From positions 1 to 64,000 of the forward strand of contig JAEEIK010000080.1 of the NCBI GenBank assembly GCA_016281335.1: a stretch of 64,000 bases of DNA, written 5' to 3'. Positions 1-9,244 of the stretch are shown piece by piece. The position numbers and the translations under genes were made by a program. The stretch is from Lachnospiraceae bacterium (lineage in GTDB: Bacteria > Bacillota > Clostridia > Lachnospirales > Lachnospiraceae). The notes below the pieces were generated by a model that searched no databases, was not told where the DNA came from, and saw nothing but the letters and a program-made list of their open reading frames with translations. Each line of letters starts with the position of its first letter. The stretch's first letter is position 1.

Positions 1-1
1 A

Positions 2-3000
2 GTTGCAGCTGACGAAGTGAAAGCAGACTTTGTCGAAGAGGCAGCTCCCGAAAAGGTGACAGCTCCTGCGGCTGAGACTGTAAAAGAAGATGTAGGATAT
101 GAAGATGTCAAGCACGACAGAGAGCTGGTTGAAGAAAATGCGGTTATGTTTACTAACATATCCGATTGGGATCCTGTTGAAGCGGAATGGGTAAACCATA
201 ATGTAGCTCCCAACGCAGCTTCTCTGTATGGTAATTATAACTATGCTTTTGATGAAGGTGAGTATGATTACAACGGTGGCATATATGACAATAAAGTAAT
301 CTATGTTACTCCCGATCAGAAAGCTGCTGCACTGAATAATGAGGATGTGTATGCGCCCATGCGTAAGTATGGCGAAACAATGCCGGAATTTACTTACAAG
401 TTTTCCGTAGCAAAGGGCTGGGATAAGGACGATAAGAGCAAGCTTAAATTCGAAGAACTGACAGCCGGCAAAGAGGCTGCAGTACTCGACGGCGGCCTGG
501 TCGTATCTGTAAATGCATCATGGCTCAAAGATGCCGGAGATCCTAAGAAGATCGATCTGGTTGAAGGAACCGATTATACCGTAGACAAGGACCAGAAGAT
601 ATGGTTCAAGGATGATTACGGTATAGAAAGAGAACTTAGCGATCTTGTAGCTCAGACTGATGATAATATCATAGATAACGGGGAACTTCCTCCGGTTAAT
701 GTGGACGCTGATGGTGTAAGATATTATGTGAATGAATATCAGTGGAGCGGTTATATTAACGGCTCATGGGACACTCAGAACATATATCGTAAATATAAGC
801 AGAAGGGTGTTGCTCCTGATTATGAAATAGATGAGGAGTATGGTCCTTATTACAGACTGGATGATGAGCACAATACTCTTGGCGAAGAGGATCAGGCGTC
901 TTATTACACTTATGGTGATGATGTTTACGTAGAAGTTGATTTCCGTGAAGGTATCGATTACGTTACCGAAGATGACGGCATGGGCGGTACCAACGTCTTC
1001 TTTATTGATGATGACGGAGAGAAACAGGCGTTACAATATGATTACAGAGACATAGATGATGATGATGACAATCTCTGTATAGTTAATTATGAATGGCGCG
1101 GTGAAAAGAACGGCTATTATGCTTGGCATACTGTATACCGTGCCGCGAAGAGAGCAAGCAATACAGATCCCTGGGAAGAGTATGGACCTTATTACGGTAA
1201 TGTAAGAAAAGCATTTTCACTGAGCTCTAACTCACTGAGCATAGTAAATGCCAAGAAAGCCGGTGTATATACCGTTAAGGCTGAGATCAGTTATACCGTA
1301 AGCCGCAATAAGATCCCCAACGGAACAGGTACCAATCCTTTAGAGGGAAGCGGTGATATAGAATATATTAAGGTAACAGATGTAGGATATGCTACCATCT
1401 TTGTACGTATTCCCATTGAGAATACGGCAGGCTGGGGAACCATCAGCTATACCCTTGGTGATGGTGATCAGAAGAAGACCTATATAGCGCAGAACGGCGC
1501 AGGCCGTGTTTATGAGGATTATGCAAAGATAGCAGGTCTTACGGCAAATCAGAAGTATAAAGTATATTGGGAAAAAGATGATGTTGCTACCGGCGCAGGA
1601 GCTTGGGCAAACAATATATATACTGCTGATAAGAACGGCGAATTTGGCTCCGATAAATACTGGGCTCCTCATGACAACGGGGGGGATCTGATTTATATCA
1701 GTAAGGTCAGCGATCTGGAGGCAAACGGCAACTGCGACAGTGCTTTTAAGGATTTAAATCTTAATACTGACGGTGCATCATATTTTGACAAAAACGTTTT
1801 TGTAAAGGAAGCACCCGGTCTGTATGGCGATAAAGACCATAATAATTATGGCGCTGATCAGAAGGAAACCGTTAAGGTTGACGGTATCTACGGAAACAAC
1901 AAATTCCTTTATGTTAGAGATGTAAAGGATACAAATAATAATGGAGTTATTGATGCTACTGAACGCACAGCCAGGGGTGATGATATAGATCCGGCCGGTG
2001 TAGAGTACTCTCTTGATGAAGAGAAAGGCACTATCGATGTATATCCTAAGGAAGCTGGCATCAGATTATTAACTGCTCCCATAACTTATGAAATAACAGA
2101 TACAAACTACGGTGTTAAGTATAACGGTAATGATTACACCACCAGCCTGACACCTGTAGTAATGGTTGTTAAGGAGCATGCACCCGAAGGTAAGATAGTC
2201 GGCGCAGACAATACTCTCGGAATCACTCTTAAGGATGAAGAAGGCAATGATGTACTGGATGAGAATAACAATACTATTCCTGTAAGCCTTATCAAGATAA
2301 GCAACCTTGAGGCCGGCAGTTATCGTCTCCGCAGTGTATCCAACAACGGTGCAATACTTTATGATGCGCTTTATAACGGTCTCGGAAATACTTATGTTAA
2401 AGACATCAGCGATAAGATAGCTGCAAGACGTGACGGAACCAAGACTGTAGACGTAAGAAGATTTAACGGATCCTGGACTACAAATAACGTATATTGCCTG
2501 TATATCGATACATCCCACTTTACACCTCAGGATATAGAGCAGGGTGTATGGCTGGAGAAGGTTAATGCTGATACCGAAGTACTTAATGCAAGCCAGAAGA
2601 TACTTCTGTCAGCAGAGAACGTATACGTTAATATCATTCCTCCCATGGCAGGACATACTCCTGTAAAGGCTGAGGATGTTGAAAGAGGAACTATAGCTAC
2701 CAAGAATTTAAATAATATAAATATCCTCAATGCTTTCAACATTGGCCAGGAAGGCTATGATTACAATTTCTTCTACAATGTGACCAATGTTACATGGGAA
2801 GGCGCAACAAATAAGGACGGATTCTTTGAGAAAGATAAGGAGTACAGCGCAACTGTAACACTTACTATCTCCAGCAATAATACCATATCAAGCAATATGG
2901 CATTTGCTAAGAATATGCCCGTTGAGAACATACACATCAATGATGGATTAACTCTTAATACTGATGCCGGAAGGCTTTCAATCGCTGTTGATCCTTCAAA

Positions 3001-6000
3001 GATATCAATAGTATCAAATACAGGTAAGGTTTTGACCTTTAAGGTTACCTTCCCTAAGGCATTTGTTCAGTATGATGTACATCGTATAGACGTAACAGCT
3101 AACGGACGTACGGTAGTAGGAAATGGCGGTCTTGCTGATCCCGTGATCTATGTGGCACCGGGTGAGAAGACCAGGGTAACGGTTGAAGCTGTAAATAAAT
3201 GGGGCAGAATACCTTCACTTCCTTCAATAAGCTTTAACGGTACTCTTAACAACGGTAAGTTCCTCTGGGATGAAGAAAACTTCAAACCTGCCGTTAAGGA
3301 TATAAGCGCACAGGTATATGATGAGGAGAATTTCATCTACTATACCATTACAACAAATGTAAATAATGATAAGCCTTATCGCATCGTAGGCGGAACCATC
3401 AATGATGATTTCACTTATGATGAGATGATAGAGCAGTACATTAATAAGTATACGCTGATCTACTGGGATGATAATACTAACGCTTCCAGCCTGGTATTTA
3501 CCATAAGCGGAAATGTGGCAGCAAGCGGTGATGATTCTATCAAGTTTACTGCTCAGGACGGACTTGTAGAGACTAAGCCTATAGCAGTACGTTACTATAA
3601 GAAAGCAGCTACTCCTGATAAGGCAAAGGTTGAGTACGACAGAGAGATCACTGATCCTAATGCGCCCGCAAACAGAGAGATAGACGGAAAACGTTATGCG
3701 GATTTCATTACAGGACTTGAGCCTCATACCTGGTATCTGATCGATGGTAATGCATATTACTCAAGTGACAAGGGTGAGCTGTATGTTGAGGATTGGATGT
3801 ACATGGATTGGCTGGGAGGACCTGCAAATCTCCAGACCGCATACAATGAGAATCCCAAGCAGGCTACCTCGGATCCTTATCCTCTGACAATTAAGAGAAC
3901 ATATAACTATAATACACTTTATGTTGCAGTGAATGCACCCGAGAAAGACAGGATGCCTGTGAAAGATGCAGAAGTATACTATGTTGACAGCTATGATAAC
4001 TACATAGGTACACCTCGTCAGACAAGTGTTTCGGAAGATCAGGTTACAAGCTTTGTTGATAAGAATGGTGCAGTAGTAGAAGCGCCGACAGTATTCGGAG
4101 AAAAGGGTACTGAGTATACTGTTAACTTCGTACTTAAACTCGACACCTATGTTCTTGATGAGGATAACAATGTCGTTCTGAAGGAAGATGATCCCAATGC
4201 ATTTACCTTCTATCGCGGATTTGATTCCAAGCATGTAAAGGTTGTTGTTCCCGGAGCAGTAGGAGAGGTAACAGTAAGTGATAATGCAGCAATAAATACA
4301 GAGGATAACTACAGCATAATCAATGTAACAGCTACCTTTAAGACAGCTAATACTGATGAAGTACCTCTGGCTATGGCATTAGTAGACGCAAATGATGCAA
4401 CATATGAACCGGTATACGGAAACTATGACTGGAGCGTAGGTTATTATGGCGGTGAAGATCAGTTTGGTGTAAGTGAAGGCTGGGGCAAGCCTGAAGGTGA
4501 GCTGTATCTGGATCTGGCAACCAGATTCCCGATGAATGCAGACAATCCTATAGGTGTAGTTTATACAGACAGCTCTAAATCCTTATTTGATCTTGCAAGC
4601 GTATCCATGAACGACGCAGCAGGTAATAAGACCAGAGCTCAGATCTCTGCAAATCAGTGTATCGGTGAGTATGCGACTATTGAATCAACGATACTTAATG
4701 CAGACGGTTCTCAGGTTAAGAACCTGTATGTAAGCGATCATCTGGTATATGTTAAGATGAGAGCGCCTTACGAGGCAACAAATGCAGAGAATTCCGACTA
4801 TATTTCAGGCCTGAAAGCCGGCGATACATATTACGCTAGAGCACAGCGCACCACTGCAGCAGACGGTTTCTGGTATTCAACATCCAGCTATTTCGGAAAA
4901 GCAGTTGAGGGACTGGGTGTAGCAGAAAAGAAAGTAACCGGATTCAAGAGACTTAACTGCTGGCCGGATTTCATGGCAGATGGTACGACCAGAAACTCTA
5001 TTGATATCAGAACCTGCTATAATGAAGAAATATGGTCAGATTTCAGCAGTATCGATATCAAAGTAACATTTGTTACACATGTTCCGAGAGAAGGTCTCTA
5101 TGTTACCTGGCCTTATGGCGCAACAGATGATATCTATAATGATTATACATATACCGGAGGCAAGATAATGCCTGAAGTATGGGTATGGTATAACGGAACC
5201 AGACTTGATAGCAAGTTCTACAAGATAAGCTACAAGAACAATGTACAGGTTACTACCAAGAAGAAAGCTACGATCACTGTTAAGGGTACAAATGGAGTAA
5301 AGGGCACGGCTAAGATGGACTTCGATATAGTGCCTGCCAGCATAGCTGCAGCAAGAACCTATGCTCGTGACGGTTATGCAAGAACCATTACCGTACAGAA
5401 GGGACAGAAGCTTAATAATCTTAAGTTTAACCTCTATCTTGGAGCTAATAACTATACAAAGCCGCTGAAAGCAAAGAAAGATTATAAGGTTGAAAGTGCT
5501 ACAACTGTATTTAATAACGACGGCTGGATCCTGGTAACAGGTATCAACAATTATACCGATACAGCTCTGATCAAGGTAATAGTTGTTGACAAGTATGCAA
5601 AGCTGAACGTTAAGATCAATGAGAAGAAAGTTCCTTACAATTATTACAGAGATGACATTGATGTAGTAAAACCTTCAATGACAGTTACGGCAGGTAAAGG
5701 TAAGGATGCTCCCAGGATCACAGAAACACTTGATTATCAGATCTATGTAGAAGAATCAGTTGATCGTTGGGGTAATCTTGATGGTGCACACAATGTAGGA
5801 ACATATAAGGTATACATTGCAGGTCAGGGCAAGTATGGCGGAAAGAAACTGATCAAGAAGACCTTCAAGATCACACCTGTAAAACTTACAGATGTAACGA
5901 CTAACATGGATCAGATCAAAGCATATGAGCTTGGTTATCAGTATGATAACATCCTTGGAGCAAACCTTGAGAGAGGTATATACAAGGCAGCTGCTAATGA

Positions 6001-6976
6001 AGTGCCTGTACTTAAGATAGTCGCAAACAACATAAACCTTGGATATGCATACGACAGCAAGAAGTATGTGAAGTTTGACAACTATGGTATCGATAAGTAT
6101 GCCGGAAAAGTAGTAGGAAAGGATTATCAGGGTAACGAGTATCTGTTTAAACGTACAGATTCCGTATACGTAAAGATAACCAAGAATAAGAAGCTCGGCA
6201 CAGCTAAGTATACCATCAACTTTGGCGGAAACTTCAAGGGAACAAAGGCCATCAAGGGCGGTGAGTTCAAGATAGCAGAAACATCCTTTGAAGGATACGG
6301 TGCAGCATATGATTATGGTGATAACACCAGTAATCTGATCATTCCGGATGTTGCATATACCGGAAAAGCCGGTACCTATTTCAGCACACCGTACTTCTTC
6401 TACTACAACGATACAGACAATATCTATGGTGGACGTATAGTAGACGGATTTACAGCAACTAAGCAGATGATGTATAAGAAGGGCCGCGACTATACGATCA
6501 AGTATTATAAAGACCGGACCTGCAAGGATGAGATAACCAATAAGAATAAGCTTGAGCTCATCCCCGGTCAGGAATTTGCTACAGTCGTAGTAAAGATCGA
6601 AGGTAAAGGCGGTTATGGTCTCTCTGCAGACGGAAAAGCCGGAGCAATCATAAGAGAATACAGAGTATATGATCCTAAGAGAGTACAGGGCGGATCAGTG
6701 GATCTGAAGACCATGAAGTATTACAACGGAGATGCTAAGCCTGTTAAGGTACAGATCCAGAACATACCGGGCAAGGGATATGTAATAACAACTACCGGCA
6801 AGAATGCTACAGTTATTACAAACAGCATGCGTGCCGATGGATACAACTTTACAGAGAATGCACGTCCCAAGGCAACGGTTTCCATGTATGGTGATTTGAA
6901 GAACGGTAAGGTTCTCGGCTACAAGAACCTGAAGCTGAAGATCAAAGGCCAGCTGGATTCTAAGTGGTACAGATAA
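2..6976 (+). CDS. Giant repeat-containing exported-type protein, 5' end outside window
   Basis: The frame is open from base 2, so the track's GTG at 17 is almost certainly internal and the real start and any signal peptide lie before the window. At least 2,324 residues remain. The sequence is rich in Tyr, Asp, Asn, Gly and Thr and nearly free of Cys, as expected of a large surface or secreted protein. The N-terminal part carries an approximate internal duplication, each copy ending in EEYGPYY or the like (around residues 240-400). The C-terminal third has several beta-sandwich-like stretches with phrases such as GTYKVYIAGQGKYGG. No LPxTG motif, SLH domain or C-terminal membrane segment is visible; it ends KGQLDSKWYR. 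A strong terminator follows. Binding or structural role at the cell surface is inference; no family is recognised. Confidence 0.85.
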   Translation, partial: VAADEVKADFVEEAAPEKVTAPAAETVKEDVGYEDVKHDRELVEENAVMFTNISDWDPVEAEWVNHNVAPNAASLYGNYNYAFDEGEYDYNGGIYDNKVIYVTPDQKAAALNNEDVYAPMRKYGETMPEFTYKFSVAKGWDKDDKSKLKFEELTAGKEAAVLDGGLVVSVNASWLKDAGDPKKIDLVEGTDYTVDKDQKIWFKDDYGIERELSDLVAQTDDNIIDNGELPPVNVDADGVRYYVNEYQWSGYINGSWDTQNIYRKYKQKGVAPDYEIDEEYGPYYRLDDEHNTLGEEDQASYYTYGDDVYVEVDFREGIDYVTEDDGMGGTNVFFIDDDGEKQALQYDYRDIDDDDDNLCIVNYEWRGEKNGYYAWHTVYRAAKRASNTDPWEEYGPYYGNVRKAFSLSSNSLSIVNAKKAGVYTVKAEISYTVSRNKIPNGTGTNPLEGSGDIEYIKVTDVGYATIFVRIPIENTAGWGTISYTLGDGDQKKTYIAQNGAGRVYEDYAKIAGLTANQKYKVYWEKDDVATGAGAWANNIYTADKNGEFGSDKYWAPHDNGGDLIYISKVSDLEANGNCDSAFKDLNLNTDGASYFDKNVFVKEAPGLYGDKDHNNYGADQKETVKVDGIYGNNKFLYVRDVKDTNNNGVIDATERTARGDDIDPAGVEYSLDEEKGTIDVYPKEAGIRLLTAPITYEITDTNYGVKYNGNDYTTSLTPVVMVVKEHAPEGKIVGADNTLGITLKDEEGNDVLDENNNTIPVSLIKISNLEAGSYRLRSVSNNGAILYDALYNGLGNTYVKDISDKIAARRDGTKTVDVRRFNGSWTTNNVYCLYIDTSHFTPQDIEQGVWLEKVNADTEVLNASQKILLSAENVYVNIIPPMAGHTPVKAEDVERGTIATKNLNNINILNAFNIGQEGYDYNFFYNVTNVTWEGATNKDGFFEKDKEYSATVTLTISSNNTISSNMAFAKNMPVENIHINDGLTLNTDAGRLSIAVDPSKISIVSNTGKVLTFKVTFPKAFVQYDVHRIDVTANGRTVVGNGGLADPVIYVAPGEKTRVTVEAVNKWGRIPSLPSISFNGTLNNGKFLWDEENFKPAVKDISAQVYDEENFIYYTITTNVNNDKPYRIVGGTINDDFTYDEMIEQYINKYTLIYWDDNTNASSLVFTISGNVAASGDDSIKFTAQDGLVETKPIAVRYYKKAATPDKAKVEYDREITDPNAPANREIDGKRYADFITGLEPHTWYLIDGNAYYSSDKGELYVEDWMYMDWLGGPANLQTAYNENPKQATSDPYPLTIKRTYNYNTLYVAVNAPEKDRMPVKDAEVYYVDSYDNYIGTPRQTSVSEDQVTSFVDKNGAVVEAPTVFGEKGTEYTVNFVLKLDTYVLDEDNNVVLKEDDPNAFTFYRGFDSKHVKVVVPGAVGEVTVSDNAAINTEDNYSIINVTATFKTANTDEVPLAMALVDANDATYEPVYGNYDWSVGYYGGEDQFGVSEGWGKPEGELYLDLATRFPMNADNPIGVVYTDSSKSLFDLASVSMNDAAGNKTRAQISANQCIGEYATIESTILNADGSQVKNLYVSDHLVYVKMRAPYEATNAENSDYISGLKAGDTYYARAQRTTAADGFWYSTSSYFGKAVEGLGVAEKKVTGFKRLNCWPDFMADGTTRNSIDIRTCYNEEIWSDFSSIDIKVTFVTHVPREGLYVTWPYGATDDIYNDYTYTGGKIMPEVWVWYNGTRLDSKFYKISYKNNVQVTTKKKATITVKGTNGVKGTAKMDFDIVPASIAAARTYARDGYARTITVQKGQKLNNLKFNLYLGANNYTKPLKAKKDYKVESATTVFNNDGWILVTGINNYTDTALIKVIVVDKYAKLNVKINEKKVPYNYYRDDIDVVKPSMTVTAGKGKDAPRITETLDYQIYVEESVDRWGNLDGAHNVGTYKVYIAGQGKYGGKKLIKKTFKITPVKLTDVTTNMDQIKAYELGYQYDNILGANLERGIYKAAANEVPVLKIVANNINLGYAYDSKKYVKFDNYGIDKYAGKVVGKDYQGNEYLFKRTDSVYVKITKNKKLGTAKYTINFGGNFKGTKAIKGGEFKIAETSFEGYGAAYDYGDNTSNLIIPDVAYTGKAGTYFSTPYFFYYNDTDNIYGGRIVDGFTATKQMMYKKGRDYTIKYYKDRTCKDEITNKNKLELIPGQEFATVVVKIEGKGGYGLSADGKAGAIIREYRVYDPKRVQGGSVDLKTMKYYNGDAKPVKVQIQNIPGKGYVITTTGKNATVITNSMRADGYNFTENARPKATVSMYGDLKNGKVLGYKNLKLKIKGQLDSKWYR

Positions 6977-7008
6977 GCTGACCAAAGCATTACAACAGAA
7001 CTAAATCT

Positions 7009-7036
7009 AAACCCCCGGGGATCTCCCGGGGGTTTT
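7009..7036 (+). terminator. Rho-independent terminator after the giant protein gene
   Basis: AAACCCCCGGG pairs with CCCGGGGGTTT around a 5-nt loop and is followed by TTTT. It lies 32 nt past the stop codon of the giant surface protein gene and closes that transcript. Confidence 0.9.
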
Positions 7037-7093
7037 GCTTTAAAAATATTATAAAAATAAAACCAAATTCACTTCCCGGGAGTATTATATATG

Positions 7094-7105
7094 TAAGACG
7101 TCTTA
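7094..7105. promoter_or_regulatory. Perfect 12-bp palindrome upstream of the ECF sigma gene
   Basis: TAAGACGTCTTA is a perfect dyad 31 nt before the sigma-factor start. It contains CGTC, a common core of ECF-type -10 elements, so it could be part of an autoregulated promoter or an operator. Only the palindrome is seen; its role is inferred. Confidence 0.35.
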
Positions 7106-7136
7106 AGAAAGAAAAAACTCTTAACGGAGAGAGCTG

Positions 7137-7613
7137 ATGGTTAAAGATTTCGACAGGATATGTGAAAAATACGGAGACAGGCTGTATGCGGCGGCATTTA
7201 ACATATGCAGACAGCCGCAGGATGCCGAAGATGCGGTGCAGGATGCGCTTATAGCGCTGTATAAGAGCGATAAGGAGTTTGAATCCGAAGAGCATTTAAA
7301 GGCATGGCTGCTGAGGGTCACCGTAAATGCGGCAAAGAGCACGATACGGCTCTTCTGGAACCGAAACAGAACATCCTATGAAGATTATATGGATAGCCTC
7401 GTATTTGAGGATGCATCTGACAAAACATTGATGGATGAGGTTCTGGCACTGCCGGAAAAATACAGGATCGTGCTGCACCTTCACTATTTTGAAGAATACA
7501 AGACCAGAGAGATAGCGGATATACTGAAGCTATCCGAAAATACCGTAAAGACAAGACTTTTAAACGGCCGTAAGTTACTGAAGACCAAACTGGAGGGATG
7601 GGAAGATGAGTGA
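7137..7613 (+). CDS. ECF-type RNA polymerase sigma factor
   Basis: This 158-residue protein has the two-domain build of ECF sigma factors. Region 2 is at about residues 8-75 (AEDAVQDALIALYK, core RNA polymerase and -10 binding). Region 4 is at about residues 95-150, with a helix-turn-helix (TREIADILKLSENTVKTRL) that contacts the -35 element. Length is normal for the family. A GGAGAGAG ribosome site sits just before the ATG. The stop overlaps the next gene by 8 nt, so the two are translationally coupled, the usual arrangement for a sigma factor and its membrane-bound partner. The inducing signal and regulon cannot be read from the sequence. Confidence 0.93.
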   Translation: MVKDFDRICEKYGDRLYAAAFNICRQPQDAEDAVQDALIALYKSDKEFESEEHLKAWLLRVTVNAAKSTIRLFWNRNRTSYEDYMDSLVFEDASDKTLMDEVLALPEKYRIVLHLHYFEEYKTREIADILKLSENTVKTRLLNGRKLLKTKLEGWEDE

Positions 7614-8325
7614 AGATAAAAACAGAGAAAACTATCAGAGAAGTTTTAATAAACTGCATCTCTCCGATGATTTCAGAGAGCGCCTTGATGAGCGCCTGGA
7701 AGAAGACAGAAAGGGGAAGATCATGTTTAAATCAGTACACGGAATAAGTAAAATAGCAGCAGCAATAGCCATAAGCGTAATCACAGTAGGAAGCGCAGGA
7801 TTCTGTTACGCATCGGATCTTGGCGGGATACGTACCAAAATGGAAATGTGGCTTAACGGCTCGAAACAGACCGTTGAGATCGAAGAAGAAGGAGACGGCG
7901 CATATAAGCTGATCGATGAAAATGGCATGGAGAGAGGTTTCGGAGGCGTGGTGATCGATGAGAACGGTAACAGTACAGCTATGGGCGCCGAAGAGCTTGC
8001 GGAGCATATGAATAACGAGTGCTTCCTGGAGACAGGTGATGACGGACGGGTGACCTTTATATACAAGAATCTGAAGGTGGATGTGACCGATGATATAGAT
8101 GAGAACGGCAACCTGCATGTTCATATTGACGATCCGAACAACGCCTTTACTTACTTTGATATAAGCGAATTCGATGGTCAGGGTTATCACTCATCAGCGG
8201 ATAAAAATCCTGCGAAGGGAGTGACTTATATCGAGTTGGGAAGCGCAGGCGCGGATGATGATCAGACTTATGAACAAACAGATGATATGTATATGGAAGA
8301 GATCATTTTGGATACGGAAGACTGA
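7606..8325 (+). CDS. Membrane-anchored partner of the ECF sigma factor (putative anti-sigma)
   Basis: This 239-residue protein has a charged cytoplasmic N-terminus of about 45 residues, one transmembrane helix (about 46-68, ISKIAAAIAISVITVGSAGF) and an acidic extracytoplasmic domain. That is the topology of anti-sigma factors that hold an ECF sigma at the membrane and sense outside conditions. It starts 8 nt inside the sigma gene. No zinc-binding HxxxCxxC motif is present, so it would not be a ZAS-type anti-sigma. The function rests on topology and gene order; it could also be a sigma-controlled envelope protein. Confidence 0.7.
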   Translation: MSEDKNRENYQRSFNKLHLSDDFRERLDERLEEDRKGKIMFKSVHGISKIAAAIAISVITVGSAGFCYASDLGGIRTKMEMWLNGSKQTVEIEEEGDGAYKLIDENGMERGFGGVVIDENGNSTAMGAEELAEHMNNECFLETGDDGRVTFIYKNLKVDVTDDIDENGNLHVHIDDPNNAFTYFDISEFDGQGYHSSADKNPAKGVTYIELGSAGADDDQTYEQTDDMYMEEIILDTED

Positions 8326-8342
8326 TAAATAAGGCCGATCTA

Positions 8343-8421
8343 GGGGACGGTTCAATCAGGGGGACGGTTCCGTGGTTGATAAAATCAACCGCGGAACCGT
8401 CCCCCTGATTGAACCGTCCCC
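8343..8421. repeat. Long hairpin repeat with 38-bp stem (GGGGACGGTTC family)
   Basis: Bases 8343-8380 and 8384-8421 are reverse complements with a single T/C difference (a G-U pair in RNA), separated by AAA. Each arm holds two GGGACGGTT motifs in direct order, and a further CCTGATTG copy trails the right arm. GGGGACGGTTC palindromes are known as dispersed REP-like elements in Firmicutes, sometimes linked to REP-associated tyrosine transposases; no such gene is in this window. It may also stop transcription from the sigma operon. Confidence 0.8.
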
Positions 8422-8447
8422 CTGATTGACCTTGATTCCACTCCTGT

Positions 8448-8476
8448 TTGCGTTAAAAGGGAAAAGGTCTTATAAT
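8448..8476 (+). promoter_or_regulatory. Sigma-A-type promoter for the 224-aa membrane protein gene
   Basis: TTGCGT and TATAAT are separated by 17 nt and lie 35 nt before the ATG at 8511. The position after the long hairpin suggests an independent transcript. Confidence 0.6.
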
Positions 8477-8510
8477 ATAGCGGTATGTTTATGAAAAGAG
8501 GTATTGCGGC

Positions 8511-9185
8511 ATGCCGTTAATGGATGAATTCAAAGAAGAGAGAGAAAAGATAAAGGATGCTTCCCCGGAAAAGAAATGGAAGTATTTTAAAGACTATTAT
8601 CTGAAATATGTCATAGCAGGCGGGATCATCTTACTGGTGCTGATAATTTTCGTTGTTGATATGATCACAAAAAAAGAGAATATGCTGACAGTCATGTTCG
8701 TGAACTTTGAAAACCAGGGAACCACGACATCCAATATAGAGATGCCCTTTACTTCCGAATATCTTGAAAATCCCAAACGCCAGGAGATAACCGTAGAAAC
8801 CAATATATATATTCCTTCGGGCGAATCCGCGAGAACTCAAGTAAATTACACCTATGAGGATCAGCAGCGGTTCTCTATGCTGCTTATGGCAGGAGAAATA
8901 GACCTGCTGGTATCAGATGAGGCTTTTATCACTGATCTGGCTGCCCAGGAATATGTGCTTACTCTGGACAGAGTCTTTACGGAAGATGAACTGAAAGCTT
9001 ATGAGGACCGTATAGTATATCAAAACGATTTGCCCATTGCCATTCGCATGGACGACTCACAGAAGATAAAAGACAATCTCAAATACCAAGGCGGGAATGC
9101 GGAAGAACTTAAAGTCTGCGCCGCATTCTCGAGCCTGAAACGCCTTGAGATGGCGAAAAAAATGCTAAGATTTCTCGATATGTAA
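8511..9185 (+). CDS. Conserved hypothetical single-pass membrane protein
   Basis: This 224-residue protein begins with a charged segment (MDEFKEEREKIKDASPEKKW) and has one transmembrane helix at about residues 33-52 (KYVIAGGIILLVLIIFVVDM). An extracytoplasmic domain of about 170 residues follows, with no Cys until near the end. The domain includes an EIDLLVSDEAF stretch reminiscent of ligand-binding or extracytoplasmic solute-binding-like folds, but no family is recognised. A second ATG at 8520 (MDEFKEE) is an alternative start; AAGAGG lies about 12 nt before the first ATG, which favours neither strongly. It is monocistronic, between the long hairpin and a double-hairpin element. Confidence 0.75.
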   Translation: MPLMDEFKEEREKIKDASPEKKWKYFKDYYLKYVIAGGIILLVLIIFVVDMITKKENMLTVMFVNFENQGTTTSNIEMPFTSEYLENPKRQEITVETNIYIPSGESARTQVNYTYEDQQRFSMLLMAGEIDLLVSDEAFITDLAAQEYVLTLDRVFTEDELKAYEDRIVYQNDLPIAIRMDDSQKIKDNLKYQGGNAEELKVCAAFSSLKRLEMAKKMLRFLDM

Positions 9186-9191
9186 AGAACA

Positions 9192-9238
9192 CCTCATCAG
9201 TCAGCCTGCGGCTGACAGCTTCTCCTCAAGGAGAAGCC
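9192..9238. repeat. Double-hairpin dispersed element, copy 1
   Basis: CCTCATCAGTCA is followed by a hairpin TCAGCC/GGCTGA and then a second hairpin CTTCTCC/GGAGAAG. The same plan with compensatory changes recurs at 16532-16582. This layout is typical of short intergenic mobile or REP-like elements in Clostridia. It lies between convergent genes and could act as a bidirectional terminator. Confidence 0.8.
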
Positions 9239-9244
9239 TTATAG

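Noticed and set aside
2069-4234. Minus-strand ORFs of 149, 71, 167 and 157 aa within the giant protein gene
   Set aside because: All lie antisense to one long coding frame and lack start signals.
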